A DNA stretch of 64,000 nt from positions 31,787,559 to 31,851,558 of the forward strand of contig CM038708.1 in the NCBI GenBank assembly GCA_021613375.1. Reading direction: 5' to 3'. The notes below the pieces were generated by a model. That model did not search any database, had not been told where the DNA came from, and saw only the letters and a program-made list of their open reading frames with translations. Both the position numbers and the translations under genes were made by a program. The stretch is from Megaleporinus macrocephalus (Eukaryota; Chordata; Actinopteri; Characiformes; Anostomidae). Positions 1-61,600 of the stretch are shown here, piece by piece; position 1 is the first letter of the stretch, and every line of letters begins with the position of its first letter.

Positions 1-1589
1 TTATGGCAGAAACAGCATATTACATTAACCTAGCTTAGCTTCGTAGCAGGCCTTCTATAAAGTACACAAACACACACGCGGTGTATTTATAGATGCCAGA
101 CGCTGCAGGGACTGTCTAGTTTTACATTACTTACAGTAATGCACTGGACTTTGGCCATTAGTCTTCAAATTTTTGAACTTTTGTCAATGAAGAAGTTGGC
201 CTGGATTCTGTTACAGTTTGTAAAGGCTTTGGTTGGAGCTCTTTTAACTTAAGAGCAGCTATAAACACCTAAGGTGCTGAAATCATTAGATCTTCAGAAA
301 GAAGGTATTTATGTCCCCTTCCATAGGGATTGCGTATGGATTATGAATTACCAGTTAAATTTAGTTTGCCTGTGGGAGTCTGAAGACATCATGTTCAGCA
401 CCCCTTGTATATCTAATGACTTGAATGTGGCAACATGTCTACTAATCGTCTGCCTTAATATGGCCTGGACAGAGAGTAACTCTCTGAACGAATAGTCCAT
501 TCATGTGTGATGCAGTGGCATTTCAGTATGGTGCAACCAACCTTATACCAAATTTATACTGAATATGTTCAGGTTTTAAGCATATTTGTTTATTGTACTA
601 TGAATAGACTTCATATGGCTTTACTTGGAGAAGTCTTAGTTTTGCCATGACTTCCAGAGTTTTTTAAATGTTGTTATTGTTATTATTGTACTGCTGGCTT
701 TGCTGTTCTAACTGAAAGAAAGAATTTACAAAAAGATCATTTTTAGTAGTAATACTTTTACTTCTACTCAAGTACGTCAGTGAGTAAAGGTCAGTAGAGT
801 GGGAACCAGAGATACTGGCTCTGGAATCTGGAGGGGTCTGGAGAGCCAGAGGAATTTAGAGTGCCTCAGTGAACATAGAGTAACTAACTTCAAACATCAT
901 GGGATTGTAGGACTTTATGCCCCCTGTCCAATGACACATAGTACTTTAGGGAGCAAAGGAATCTACTTTTTACTCATCTGCACTTTTAGACATTTATATT
1001 TAGTCACCAATTACGTTTTATTTCATTCTGCTGTGTTGTTGTCATCATCCTTACTGTTTTGTGATTGGCCACAATTCTGACTTTGGAGCTTAAGTATTTT
1101 ATTTTAGACCAAAATAATGACTTATACAAACTTAAGTCCCTGTGCTGACAGATGCAGGGCTTAGTTGGACTCTTCACTTCAGCTCTATATTCTACTCAGT
1201 ACTTAAGTAGTTAACCTGATACTTTTGTACTTTTACTCCAGTTGTTTTATTTAAAGCTACCTTTACTCATATTATTATTTTACCCAAGTATCAATACTAT
1301 TACTAGAGTATTTATTTAGGCTACTGTACCCTGTCTACTTACCCTTTAATCTGTTAAAGTAAAATATTGATGTTTATGCATGACAAGGTGGTAAGAAAGG
1401 GAAATTCATGTCAAGCTGCCTAGTAGATATGTAATGTTACTATAGAATAGATGTTACTTTCTAACCTTGTGCCTCTTTCAGTTTAATAACTTACAATGTG
1501 CTGCTTTAAGCAATCATATTAAATCTATTCTAGATCCAGCTAGCTGTGATCAGCTCCAGGGAAACCGGGAGACATTAAAGTTTTTTTCT

Positions 1590-1701
1590 CAAACTGAAAA
1601 TATTTCACCTAAATTGAAAATAGAGTAATTCACCCAAATTGAAAACAGAATATTTCACCTAAATTGAAAATAGAGTATTTCACTCAAACTGAAAATAGAG
1701 T
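1590..1701. repeat. 25-base tandem repeat, about 4.5 copies
   Basis: Successive units of the form TATTTCACCTAAATTGAAAA plus TAGAG follow at 25-base spacing with a few substitutions. The array ends directly against the dispersed segment at 1698-1759. Confidence 0.85.
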
Positions 1702-2080
1702 AACTAACTTTAAACTTCACAGGTTTATAAGACTTTATGCCCCTTGTCCAATGACCCATGACTCTTGTTTGTAGTCTTTGGCTAGATAAATGTTAGAATG
1801 ACGCCAAACTCCACAGGTCAGTAGATTGTGACCTGACCTGGATCACATTGCTATCATTCAGGAAACCAGAGACATGGATCCTGAAATCAGCAGGTTTTTC
1901 AACCGCTCTCTTTTCTGGGGTGTCAGTGTTGTTAGTGTCTCTTGTCAACATCAAGCCTAAAGCAAGCTTAAATCGTTGTGCAGTAAAGTCGCATAGTCTA
2001 TGCAACTTATAGTCCACTGTATTTGCATACTGTTGGTAACTGTCTTGTATAGGTCCGCAAATACATTCAAAGATCAATCA

Positions 2081-2132
2081 CACACTTCAGAATAACTCCA
2101 CGTAGTTAACTTCAGAGTTATTCTGAAGTGTG
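2081..2132. repeat. Perfect 18-base inverted repeat
   Basis: CACACTTCAGAATAACTC at 2081-2098 is repeated as its exact complement at 2115-2132, with a 16-base loop. Confidence 0.92.
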
Positions 2133-2751
2133 TTATTACATTTTTGGATCAATCAGCAGGTGCTGGCTATTTAGGAGATTAAATAAATCTTCACCAACTC
2201 TAAGTATGTTTGGGTTTTCAAGGGATCAATCAGAAGCGTGCATTACTGCACTAGATGAAAGTAGACTAGTTAGGCTCTTGGCAGGAGCTTCTTTTCTGAG
2301 GAAAAAATGTTTGGAACAAGCGCACAGTTAGTGCACTGAACAGTGTGGAACAGCAAGCTTTCACCCACGACCTATGGATTCAATGACACTCTGTCCAAAA
2401 ATAAACTGTCTCATGGTGTTCTGCATCCAGCATGATACCTCACATTGCAGAGCCACTGGTGTCATGGGAGTGAGTGTGACAGAGTGGGTTGCCACGCTCA
2501 CACTGCACAGATTCAGTATGCACTTTTTGCACATTCTACCCTCAACGCTGCTCACCCTGAACGGTTCTATGTAGCAAACCGTGTGAGTGTTCAGCAGAGA
2601 TTACACTTACAGTTACAGTTACAATTACAGTTACACTCAGGCAGCACTTTGACATTACACTATGAGGAATGATTCCTTTAAGCTCATTGTTTAATGTAAG
2701 CCAATCGAACCGGAATTTTGATCAATTGATCTGGAAAGCAGGCATAGCAGA

Positions 2752-3056
2752 ACTGCTGGAGTTTTGTCCGCCCACTGTCCACTTTATTAGGCACTCCTGC
2801 CTTGGTTGGTCTAAAAAAAAAAAACGACAGCTCATCTGTTGCTAGACAGTTTGTGCTCTCTAGTCCTTCATCAGTGGTCACAGGATTCTGCCCACAGAAC
2901 GCAGTTGGCTGAATATTTCTGGTTGGAGGACTATTCCTAGTCCAGCAGTGACACTGAGGTGTTAACAGATGGACTAAAGTCTGTAATTGTAGAACTACTA
3001 AGTGCTTCTATATGTTACGTGGACCTAATAAAATGGACAATGAGCTTAGATATAAA
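2752..3056. repeat. Dispersed repeat family (copies also at 38195-38845 and 40880-41165)
   Basis: All copies share blocks such as CTAGTCCTTCATCAGT, CCAGCAGTGACACTGAG and AATGGACAATGAG. This copy is a shortened one. The family looks like a fish non-autonomous DNA element, but I cannot name it. Confidence 0.65.
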
Positions 3057-4344
3057 TAGATGATGGAGGTTTTGGCTGACTGGCATATATGCATTTTAGA
3101 TGCCAGTGAGTTCTAGTTAATAATCTATTATATTGTTACCTGGTTAAGCGGTAACTGATAAAATCAGATATATCATTATGTCAATCATTATGAAATCATA
3201 GACTGTTTTAATTCAGATCCCAGTCTTTTTTTCTTTTTGTGCTGCTTCACCCACATGTAAGAGGGCCAAAATTGTATTTTTATCTGGTTAAAAATGGCAC
3301 AAGGCCAAATCCTTCTATAATAATAGAAATAGTAGCATAATACATTTCTCATTTAAACTAGGAGTGATAATAGCATGTTGTAGACAATAGTATGTCCTTG
3401 GTAAGTCCTTTAAACCTAAGTACAAAGCACATAATGATGGGAATAGTATAAATGTCTTATAAGCTATTAAGAGTTATAGTTTGTGTTAGTTTTATGTAGG
3501 AATGCAGTATGGACTACAGACATTAATATCCTGTTAGTCCTTAGCACCGACACTGAGTGCTAAATTTGTAAATATGTATTTGTCAAGTTCTTAGCCAACT
3601 GCTGATGTATTTCTGCAGCAAGTTTATTTTGCTGCAGGATTAGTTCAGCATTGGCTGCCTCTGTCTGTCCTACATCTCCCTCTCTCTCTCTCTCTCTTAC
3701 TTTGTCTGTCTCTCTCACTCTGTTTCCGTCTGCCTCTAATCCATTCTCACTACCTCCCCATTTTACGTACTATAAATACACATACTTGTCTTAGAAACTC
3801 TCCAGCCATGTCAGGGTCACAGTGTACTCTCAGCTATGTCAAATATGCTAGGTGTTTGTTTGTGTGTATATGTGTGAGAGCTGCGCAATGTACACAATTG
3901 AATTGTTATATAGGCCTGTGTAATACTGATACCACAAAGGGCTACAGTATGTAAATATAGGCTGTCTAGCCAGTCACAGCACTGTTTACTACGTGCATTG
4001 AGCATCCTGTCTAATAATATTCATTATATGTATATGATCCAGAGCAGTCTTTTACCTGGGTCACACAAAATGTTCATGGAGCACTTATCATTATCACAAT
4101 GTGCAGCAATAGATTTGTAACATGATATTTGGAACATACTATGGAGCCCTTGTGTAGATGAGAACCACTCAGTGCTTTCCTCACCTTCCCAACTAATCAT
4201 TTCTGCTGGTCCCGAGATAAAATCCCTGAAGTAATCGTTCTAAACTTCCCTTCCCTGTTTCACTCATCTAATCTCTAATTCAGCACATTTCTCCCATGTG
4301 CTAGATATTCACTTTTGTATGATCTTGTGTTGTGGGAAATTTAG

Positions 4345-40302
<35,958 letters not shown>

Positions 40303-40346
<44 letters not shown>

Positions 40347-40352
40347 AGAAAA

Positions 40353-40446
<94 letters not shown>
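40303..40446. repeat. Compound microsatellite (GA)n-(GT)n-(AT)n after the alternative stop
   Basis: GA units run 40303-40339, GT units 40355-40420 and AT units 40421-40446. The tract starts four bases past the stop of the extended myom1 frame. Confidence 0.97.
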
Positions 40447-41924
40447 TCTACCATTTGGTCATTTGGTTTATGTAAGAAGTAAGTCTAATATGGCCCTAAT
40501 GTTTGAATATGAATATTATAAGATTCATATTCATATTATATGAATATGAATCTTATAATCTTATAATCTTATATGGACCCCACAGATGCAACATTCACCG
40601 GGGAATCATTGTAAGGTTTTAAAAACTGGAGTGTTTACATGGAGAAAGTGTTCTGTCACGTGTGGTTAAGTGTGGTGTGTTAAAGTAATCTCTGTAATGT
40701 GCTCTACACTGTTGTGGAACACAGTCTCTGCTTGGTGGTTTGTAAGATTTATAAATGCATGGCTCAGATGTATTCCTTGTCACTTACTTCATCATATAAA
40801 ACCGCGAATGAGGGAGAACAGTCATCGTGGTTATGCTTTAGCCTAAAATATTACAGCTTTGGTTGGTGGGCTATTACACTGGGGTGTTTAAAACTCCAGA
40901 AGCACTGCTGAGGCTGATCCACTCGCACCAGCACAACACATACTAACACACCACCATCATGTCAGTATCACTGCTGGTCTGAGAATAGCCCACCAACCAA
41001 AACTATTCAGCCAACAGCTTCCTGAGAGCCTCATCCTGTGATCACAGATGAAGGACTAGAAGATGACCAACACACACTGTGCAGCAACAGAGGAACTGAC
41101 GACTCTAACATTACATCTGCGAGATGGACCAACAAACTAGTAGACCCTAATAGAGTTTTTCATGAAGGATCAGTATATGTGTGTAAGTGTGGATGTGTAA
41201 ATGCTTGACTGTATGTGAATGTGTGTATATTGTTGCTGTTCAATGAAAATCATGTATCTCCATTTTTGATTATTTCTATTTTTCCACATCAATTAAATGA
41301 AGCAGATGCCATTTACACTGTAGGAAAATTGAATGGACCAATAGAAATTCTCCAGAATAGCTTGAAAAAAATTTGGTTCCCCTGACTTCCATTGAAAGTG
41401 AAGACAGTTTTGGCTTCTCCTGTAAAGCTTCCATTCTGTTTTTTTATTGGACAGCGACAATATTTATAGGTATCAGTATTATGTGATTTAATGCAGGTTT
41501 TAGTCTTTTAATAATATCTCATTTTTCTTTAACCACAGAAACTCGTGTCCAGCAGGTAACCTATTTTACAGCTTACTGTGATGCATGTAAACACAGTTTA
41601 GAGCATCTAAATATAGTCTCACCACCAACATTTATATAGGGCAGAACTTTTGGGTACAAAGAAAACAGTCTGTTCAGCATAAACAATGTGAATGGCCCGT
41701 GTGTTTTATTTTTATCATTATCTTCAGATCTATAGATTTGAGATCCAATAATAGGACCAAGTTGGAGTTTTCTCAACTCTCTGCTTCATTTGGTGTTAAT
41801 TACAATTAACTTAATATTAATACAATAGTTTTATCGTATAGTACTAAAAGTCTCTTAATGGGTTCTGTTATGTTTAACTTTCTCCTCTGTTGATGCTTTT
41901 CGCTGAACCAGGTCATGTGAGCGC
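40447..41924. other. Intergenic DNA between myom1 and lpin2
   Basis: No gene seen. It holds the palindrome at 40515-40559, a copy of the 2752-3056 repeat family at about 40880-41165, and one copy of the family shared with 61540-61762 and 63290-63465 (about 41276-41470). Confidence 0.7.
40515..40559. repeat. 45-base near-perfect palindrome
   Basis: The arm ATTATAAGATTCATATTCAT (22 bases in all, 40515-40536) and its exact complement (40538-40559) flank a single T. It could extrude as a cruciform. Confidence 0.92.
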
Positions 41925-42560
41925 CCAAGCTTAGCGCTGCGTCACTGGTGCGAAGACGTTTGATTCAGTTCACTGAACCGATTCTTTTTCGACTCTGGTT
42001 CACTGAATCAAATGCTCGACTCAAGGATCTATTTTCGTTTAGCGGGACGGCGGGTACACTCCTCTGCCCCCCGACTCTGTCTGTATACCTGCATGTGTCA
42101 ACTTTCGTGACTAAAATAGTGATAAAACAGATAAAGCCGAAAAAAAGAGAAAAATGCCCAAAAAATAAGACGCGCATGTCTAAGTTTGCGTCACGTGGTA
42201 TACGCTAAAGACAAGGACTGCGCTGGCTGGCTCATCAACGCTGCGCTGCTGTAGTGTGAGTGAAAGCGTCTTAAGCTTCTTCGAGCTTGTGAATCGATTC
42301 ATGATTCATTTAAAAGTCTCGCTCACAACCGAGTCGCTCTGAATGGACCGTTACTAATTCAGACCCGCTAGTCGTTTACACCGGAGAGGAGGAGAAGAGA
42401 AGAGAGGAATTGACAGTCCGAAGGTAAACGACAACGTCCTCACAGGTGTGAAGAGGTGATTTTTCTGAACCAGAGAAAAATAGCAGTTTCTGTTTGAGGT
42501 TACAGCCGAATGAGAGGGAGCGGCGTTCTCTAGCGAGTTGGATACCCGGCCAGGTGAGCG
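41925..42560 (+). promoter_or_regulatory. lpin2: GC/CpG-rich likely lpin2 promoter and first non-coding exon
   Basis: Against an AT-rich background this stretch has many CG dinucleotides (for example near 41935-41960, 42040-42070, 42165-42300 and 42350-42440) and no TATA box. A purine-rich segment ends at AAG|GTAAAC (donor 42424), a plausible 5'-UTR first exon. A second strong donor, CAG|GTGAGC, follows at 42554, and others at 42712 and 42850. The first lpin2 coding exon has its own acceptor at 45680-45681, nine bases before the ATG, so at least one upstream non-coding exon is required. The 41960-42350 part also contains near-palindromic GATTCA/TGAATC-type motifs that may be repeat-derived. 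Confidence 0.55.
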
Positions 42561-45500
42561 GACATACCGACAGTAATAAGTTGTTTTTATGAGCAAACTC
42601 ACAGACTGTTCATCATTTATTGTCATACTAGCGAATCATTTTAGTCACAGACTGTGATGAACGCCGTCTGTGTGTTGGCCACAGGACGCAGAGCATACAG
42701 TGACCCCTCAGGTACAGCTTTAGTTGGCACATTACAGCTAATTTAACTTTCTCTAAATTAAACAGTAGTAGCTTTAGTGGTGCTAATGGTTTCTCCCTGC
42801 TGTACAGCCCGTACTTCTCCTCTACTGGAGTCTACTGGTGGTGTGTCAGGTGAGATTTTCTCTACTGAGCAGTATACGAGGGCAGACAGAGACGCTTTAC
42901 GCGTTAATTCGGATCAGCGGGCTTATTGTGGCCAGAGCAACAAGGGCAGGAGAAAGTGTGAGCCGGACTCACCTGATGATCGACGTCATCTGATCTGTTG
43001 AGTATATAGCCAATTAGAAGAGACCCTTCTCTTTATATATACACTTCACTAGTTTTTTTCTTCACTAGCCACTTTAGACCCCCTACCCCACCTTGCTGGT
43101 GTGCATGTAGAGACTGGATAATGAGTCCATGCACATCTTGGCCATCCTCTAGTCCCGGGGTCACCAGTCTTACCAAACTGTGGCTGCAGGTAACACCACC
43201 TATAACTGATGAATTGTTTGATCCATAAACACCAGTACGTTGGAAAAAGATGTCAGATCAGTGTCAGTCCTGTGGTGACAAACTGACCAGTGATGAATGG
43301 GGTGGGCATGTTTAATAAATTGTGGTTGACCACAGGTTACAGTCTGTTTACCTGTATGGTGGAGCTGTAAAGTAGGTGGAGCACATAAAGTGGACTAAGA
43401 GTAAACATACAAGGTAGAGATTCTCTAAGTGGATGCTGTGTATTTACTGGATTAATGTATTACTGTTGACTGTGAATAACAGAACGTGTGTCTACCAGAC
43501 CTTCTAGGCTGATATTTATACCATGACAATGAGAAAGTAAGAGGCAGGATGTGGTTACTGTACCAAGCCCTGTGTGCATGTGTCTGAGCAGCTCAGTCAT
43601 TGAGTCTGAAAAAAATTTAACCACACACTTGTAAGCATGTACACACACCCAGCAGAAGTGTGAGTGCGTACGTGTGAACAGTCTGTGAGGTTCGTAAATA
43701 TTTCAGATGTTAAAGCCTGTCAGTGGTAAAACTACTGAACTAGTTCAAGCTGCAGTGCCACAGTAAAAACAGCTCAAATACTCAGACCTTAAACAGTCAC
43801 AGGGGCTGTGTTTGGAGGTGACGATCACAAACCCTGACCCTAAATCTTCAACTCAAATAATACTTGATTGTTTGGTTATTTATTTTTAGATTTTCATTTT
43901 GATGTATACATAAATACAGAGATTTTCAGTCCATAGGCAGAGCCTTATTTTAGCCATACCATATCCCCTTCCCACATGCCCACACAGTGAGCAGCTTTGG
44001 TAATGACATGAAAACACAAAAACATGGGACGACATCTTTTGAATGAAATTGTTTGTTTTTAAAAATAAATTATGTATAAGTTTAAATTCAACTTTAAAAT
44101 ATTTCAACTACTATATTTTAAAACCTGTAAAAACCAACATTGAAAAATATTTAAATAATTACATAAAAAATATGTATAAAAACAAACAAACAAACAAAAA
44201 CAAAACACTGGCATATTGCTAGCTGTATGTTTGATGCAAAAGATCCTAAAATGGTCCGATTAAGGTAGTGGATCTTTAATTCATATACAAATAAGCAAAA
44301 ATAAATAAATAAAATAGGGTATACCTCCTGATTTTATACCTCGGGTGTTATTTATAGTTGTCATTTTGATGGTTTATCTTTAAATGCTGAAGATTGTTGA
44401 GGGAAGTCAATCTGTAAATTAGTACATTTTGTGTTTAAAAGGTATATTAGGCCCTTTTACATAAAACACTTCTCTATAAGATCAGAGATGAAATGAGAGT
44501 GGAAAAGAGAGAATTGCGGGAGAAAGAGTATAAATGAGAGAGTTTGGGAGAAAGAGTGTTGCATGGTTAATTAGACTAAGCTTTGACAGGCTGCTGAGGT
44601 TTGTTATGTAAAGGTTTGATTCACTCTCTCTTATTCTTACCCTAGTATTTTCCACTGAGTGGTCAAAGGTCCAGTTTGAGGAGCAGTGCAGCATGGACTG
44701 TACAGAGTAAAGAGGAGTAGAGAGACACATGCTTCAAGAGTAGACAGTACTGGACTGTAATTTGGAGGCCTTATTGAGATTATCCTGAACTTTAGTGTGA
44801 TATGTGTGTGACGAGCGAGGTCATTCAGTTTTAGGAGGGCAAAATGGAAAACTTGTAATTTAATTTTGCTTATAAAATCAACAAATCATGTAATTCGAGC
44901 AGGGTACCCAGACCTTTTGAGTATGAGTGTATACTCAGAAAAGTGGGTTACTGTAGCACAGCTCTGAATGTACTGAAGAACAATAGTCTATTGAACCCCA
45001 CTGCAGGAAAGTGTTTTTTCTGAGTAATAAGGTTCCCAGTGCAGTCACAGATTAAGACGATTAGAGCTGTTAATACTGCTAATCTGGCTTCAGTTTGTTG
45101 CTTACAGTACAGGGGATGAAGTTTCCCGTTTGTTGTTGGTGCTATGAAATAGTTCAGTCTGTTCTTTATATGACTGGAAGAATGCAGATACATTTATGGG
45201 AGTTTTTTTGTGAAGGTTTTTTTTATATATATATCTTTACCATGTATAATTATCACCCCTGGACAGAGATAGGTTGTTTCGCAAAGGACAGATGTTCGAA
45301 TAGGGTGGAGTATTTAAGCAGAGAGGTAATGATACTGGTGGGTTTAGTATGTTGACTGTATGTGATTGGCCTGTATAAGATGCTAGAAGGCTCTAAGAGT
45401 GCTTATACAAGACTCCTAGTTTACAGATAAGAGCAATTAGACAAGCATGTTAGGACACTGCGGAGAGATGGTTATGTCAAAACACTTAATCTTTAGTAGG

Positions 45501-45681
45501 TCATTGGACAGCAGCTCGTTTCTGTCATGTCATGTAGGGAAATTTCACTAACAAATACTTTGAAAGTATATTTGCATTGTGTGGTTTCAGCACTCAATAT
45601 TATCTTCTCTCTCTCCCTCTCACTCCCCCTCTATCTCTCTTTCTATCTCTCTCTTTTTCTCTCACTGTCTCCTGGTCTCAG
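42561..45681 (+). other. Probable first intron of lpin2
   Basis: The 42650-43000 part is still CpG-containing and holds two further possible donors (42712, 42850). One short frame starting at ATG 42657 ends in a donor but joins the first coding exon out of frame. The rest (43100-45570) is AT-rich with nothing I can name. A CT-rich tract (45600-45662) leads to the acceptor. Confidence 0.6.
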
Positions 45682-45690
45682 GTGGGCAGT

Positions 45691-58555
<12,865 letters not shown>

Positions 58556-58619
58556 GCCACTGAGAATAACCTACTGTGATTGGTCAGACTGGAAGTGACT
58601 TTTTCCTTATAATCTTAAG

Positions 58620-58625
58620 AATAAA
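58620..58625 (+). other. lpin2: Candidate lpin2 polyadenylation signal
   Basis: AATAAA lies 65 bases past the lpin2 stop. Mammalian lipin-2 has a long 3' UTR, so later signals (for example near 59473) may be used as well. Confidence 0.4.
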
Positions 58626-61600
58626 GCTACTGTATAGTGGGTCTCACAGTTCAGCTTAAAAGCCTTAATGCTATATGTATGTATGTATGTGTGTATGTAT
58701 GTATAGTCCCTCAGTGGGAAACTAATGCTGCTTTTCCATTTAAAGCCTTGTTTAATACATAAGAACATATGTTCAAGGTAGATTGTGCATGTTTGTGTGA
58801 TGGCCTTGAATAAGTCTGGATTTGTATGTCGTCTACAGCACTTTAAGAGACCCACTGTGTATGTGCAGAGCTACTGATTGAATACATGCTGAAATGGAAT
58901 AATAGTTCATTTGTACAGGTAACGTTACTTATAGTTGCCAACTGTATGACATACTTTTATGATGCTAATACAGTCTTAATGATTTTTTACATATGGCAGT
59001 CCTGAAAAGCACTCATTTCTGGTGTAACTAATTTTTCTGACCCCAAAGTGTGAATTCAAAGCACTGCAGTAGAAACAGAATGTTTTAATAACACCACAGT
59101 TTAATGTTTGTATTTGGCATTAAAACAATTACAGTTGTATAATTGCAATGATTTAGCTTTAATGAGACTTTTGCATAAATTTATGTAGTTCACTGATTAA
59201 ACTAAATCACTGTAGTAAACAAACACATTTTTCAATAGGAACAGTGTTTACATTCTGCAGTTTTTGTAATTTTCTAAAAAAAAATCTGGCATTACACAGG
59301 TTTTTGAAACAATCGGCGCCCAAACACACTCACTCAAACAGCAAACAGTATTCATTACAAAAGTAAGGTTAATTACATTCTGTTGTTTCAGCTCTTTTTA
59401 AAAACCTAGCATGACAGGGTTTCTAGAACTGTAGCTCTCCCCCTCTTACAAATGCCTATTTCTTTATATATAAATAAAAGTCAGATTTTAAAACTATTAC
59501 AAAAACAATGTACCTTAAAAATAACTTGTATGAATTGTAAATAGCAGAGAACATTTCAGAACAGTGCCAAGAACATTCAACTATATAGTGAAAGAAGAGG
59601 AACAATCCAGAACAGTGTAAATGGGGGGAACATTATTATAACAGAGTAAAGGGAAGAACATTCTACTACAGAATGAATGGAGAGAACACTGTAAACGGAG
59701 AGTGGAGAACAATCAATAACAAGTTCCTAACACGTTTAAATACATTCACGAGACATTATAAGACAGTGCTATAAATATTTATAAAAGTAAGAAGTTTTAA
59801 TAACATGTTATAAGAACTCTAAGTAATGTGAGTCATGTTTTATAATAAAGGCTTCTTCAGTGTTATGAGTGGAGCTTGAAGTGTTTACTGAAGGATTTAT
59901 TGAAACATACGCAGTAAAGCACATTACAGTCAAATTTTAATGGGGTGGTGTCATCAGTAGTATTTTACCCAATGTGGAAAAGTCCACACCTCTGTTAGCT
60001 TGATGCTAACTTAACACTGCATATCCAATAGAACGCTAGTGGAAATTAGCATTAATGTAGTGTAGTGTGGTGATGTCACAAAGTGAAGGCTTCTGATGGT
60101 TAATGTAAGAACCAGTGAGATAGCAAATTATGGTGATTGTCTAGTAATTTGCCTCTTGCTCCTTATGTCTTTGCTCTAGTGTGATGTCAGAGGGAGCTTC
60201 AGGGGAGGGGCCTGATAAGTACTTGGCTTGCTGTGATGTAAAATAATATTTAATGTGAAAGCATCGGTAAGGGAAAGCAGATTGCATTGATAACGCTACC
60301 CTAGCGAGCTTGTTTGGGGCTGGCATCAAAACAGTCGGGGCCGAAGCCTCAAATGTCCAGCCCTAACAACAGCCATGGAGAGAAACACAATACTGGAAAC
60401 ACCATGGATAAAATAAATTCTCACTTAACTCTATGCAGTGACACTACTTATAATCCATTATTCCAACAATTTATAATACATAATATCATGTCATTAAAGT
60501 GTAATTGATTTTTATAAATATTTATAGCCACGTTTATATAGTACTTTAAGAACACTTTATAACATGCCATGAATGTGTTTATAGACGCTCGTAAACATGG
60601 TATTCCTAGAAAGTGTTATCAAACATTCTAGAACAGTGTAAAGGGTGAGAACATTCTAGAACAAGGTATAGGGGCAAACATTCTAGAACCATGTAGATGG
60701 AAGAGAATATTCTAGAGACCCCAAACAATCACACAAAGACCTCTTGTAGTGGTTTTTGATGTTGGTGTGCTCTGGTATTAATTATATTCTTCTTTGAAAT
60801 GTGTTCCTTATAAAAGTCATTGATAATATATAACTTGGTTGGCAAAGTATTTGTCCTTCATCTTTTACAAGAGAAACATTCTGACACTAATATTTACCCC
60901 TTAAACTGCAGACTCACTTTTCAGTTGCTAATCCTTATGTTTATTATTCATGAACTACTATAAATTGTTCAGTAACTCTTTGTTTGAAAGCTACCTACAT
61001 AGGCACTTAATAACCCACGCATAAGCACTGAAGAATGTGTGTAAAATGAGTGGTTGAATATTTATAAATAGCTTCTGTCCATATTAGCAGGAGGACAGGT
61101 GAAGTAAATAACACTGTGTGAGGCCTTAAACCAAAGTGGCAGACATTTGTTCTTTGTTCCTTGACTGTTTTAAATAACATAGGAACTTAAGAACTAAGGA
61201 AGAGGCATGCAGACGTGATCTTCACATTTCATGTCATCTCCATGAAAGATGGCCTTTAACTAAAATAATGCAGGTAAGTTTACAGGTAAACATGCATAGA
61301 AAGTATCACGTGAGGTCATCAAAATCTTTCACAGAACTAATATTTTGTGTCCTTCACCAGACTTCTGCCTTATAAATTAAACTACAGATTAATTCTATTA
61401 CAATTAACCGTAATGTAAATGGATGTCTGTCAATTTAGTTTGAGGCCTCTTGCGTAAACATAATGCCAACATCTTGCATCGTTTTACATATTGTCCAAGG
61501 AAGAAGACGTATCTCCATTGTTACTGATCATAATTTTTTTTATATCCTTTGAACAGCCCTTTAAATCTTGTAAACCTTTTTATAATCAATCCAACAGAAC

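Larger units (their letters stand above)
1..4344 (+). other. AT-rich non-coding DNA, probably a myom1 intron
   Basis: No myomesin N-terminal exon could be found here and none of the open frames resembles a protein I know. It contains a 25-base tandem repeat (1590-1701), a pair of related dispersed segments (875-944 and 1698-1759), an 18-base perfect hairpin (2081-2132), a CAGTTA-type hexamer run (2605-2636), a fragment of the dispersed family at 2752-3056 and a (CT)n tract near 3677-3698. Since the first visible myom1 exon is not the start of the gene, intron is the best reading. Confidence 0.6.

Noticed and set aside
799..1080. 93-codon open frame upstream of the first visible myom1 exon
   Set aside because: Includes the dispersed segment repeated at 1698-1759 and has no protein resemblance; not the missing N-terminal exon.
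4298..4344. Upstream extension of the first visible myom1 exon
   Set aside because: The frame stays open, but LDIHFCMILCCGKF does not resemble the myomesin N-terminus, and an acceptor lies at 4343-4344.
42657..42711. Alternative coding first exon of lpin2 (ATG followed by a donor)
   Set aside because: Joined to the exon at 45682 it reads out of frame with the conserved N-terminus, so it can only be an upstream frame.
42777..43001. 74-codon open frame near the lpin2 promoter
   Set aside because: No similarity to any family I know, no splice support, and explained by GC-rich sequence.
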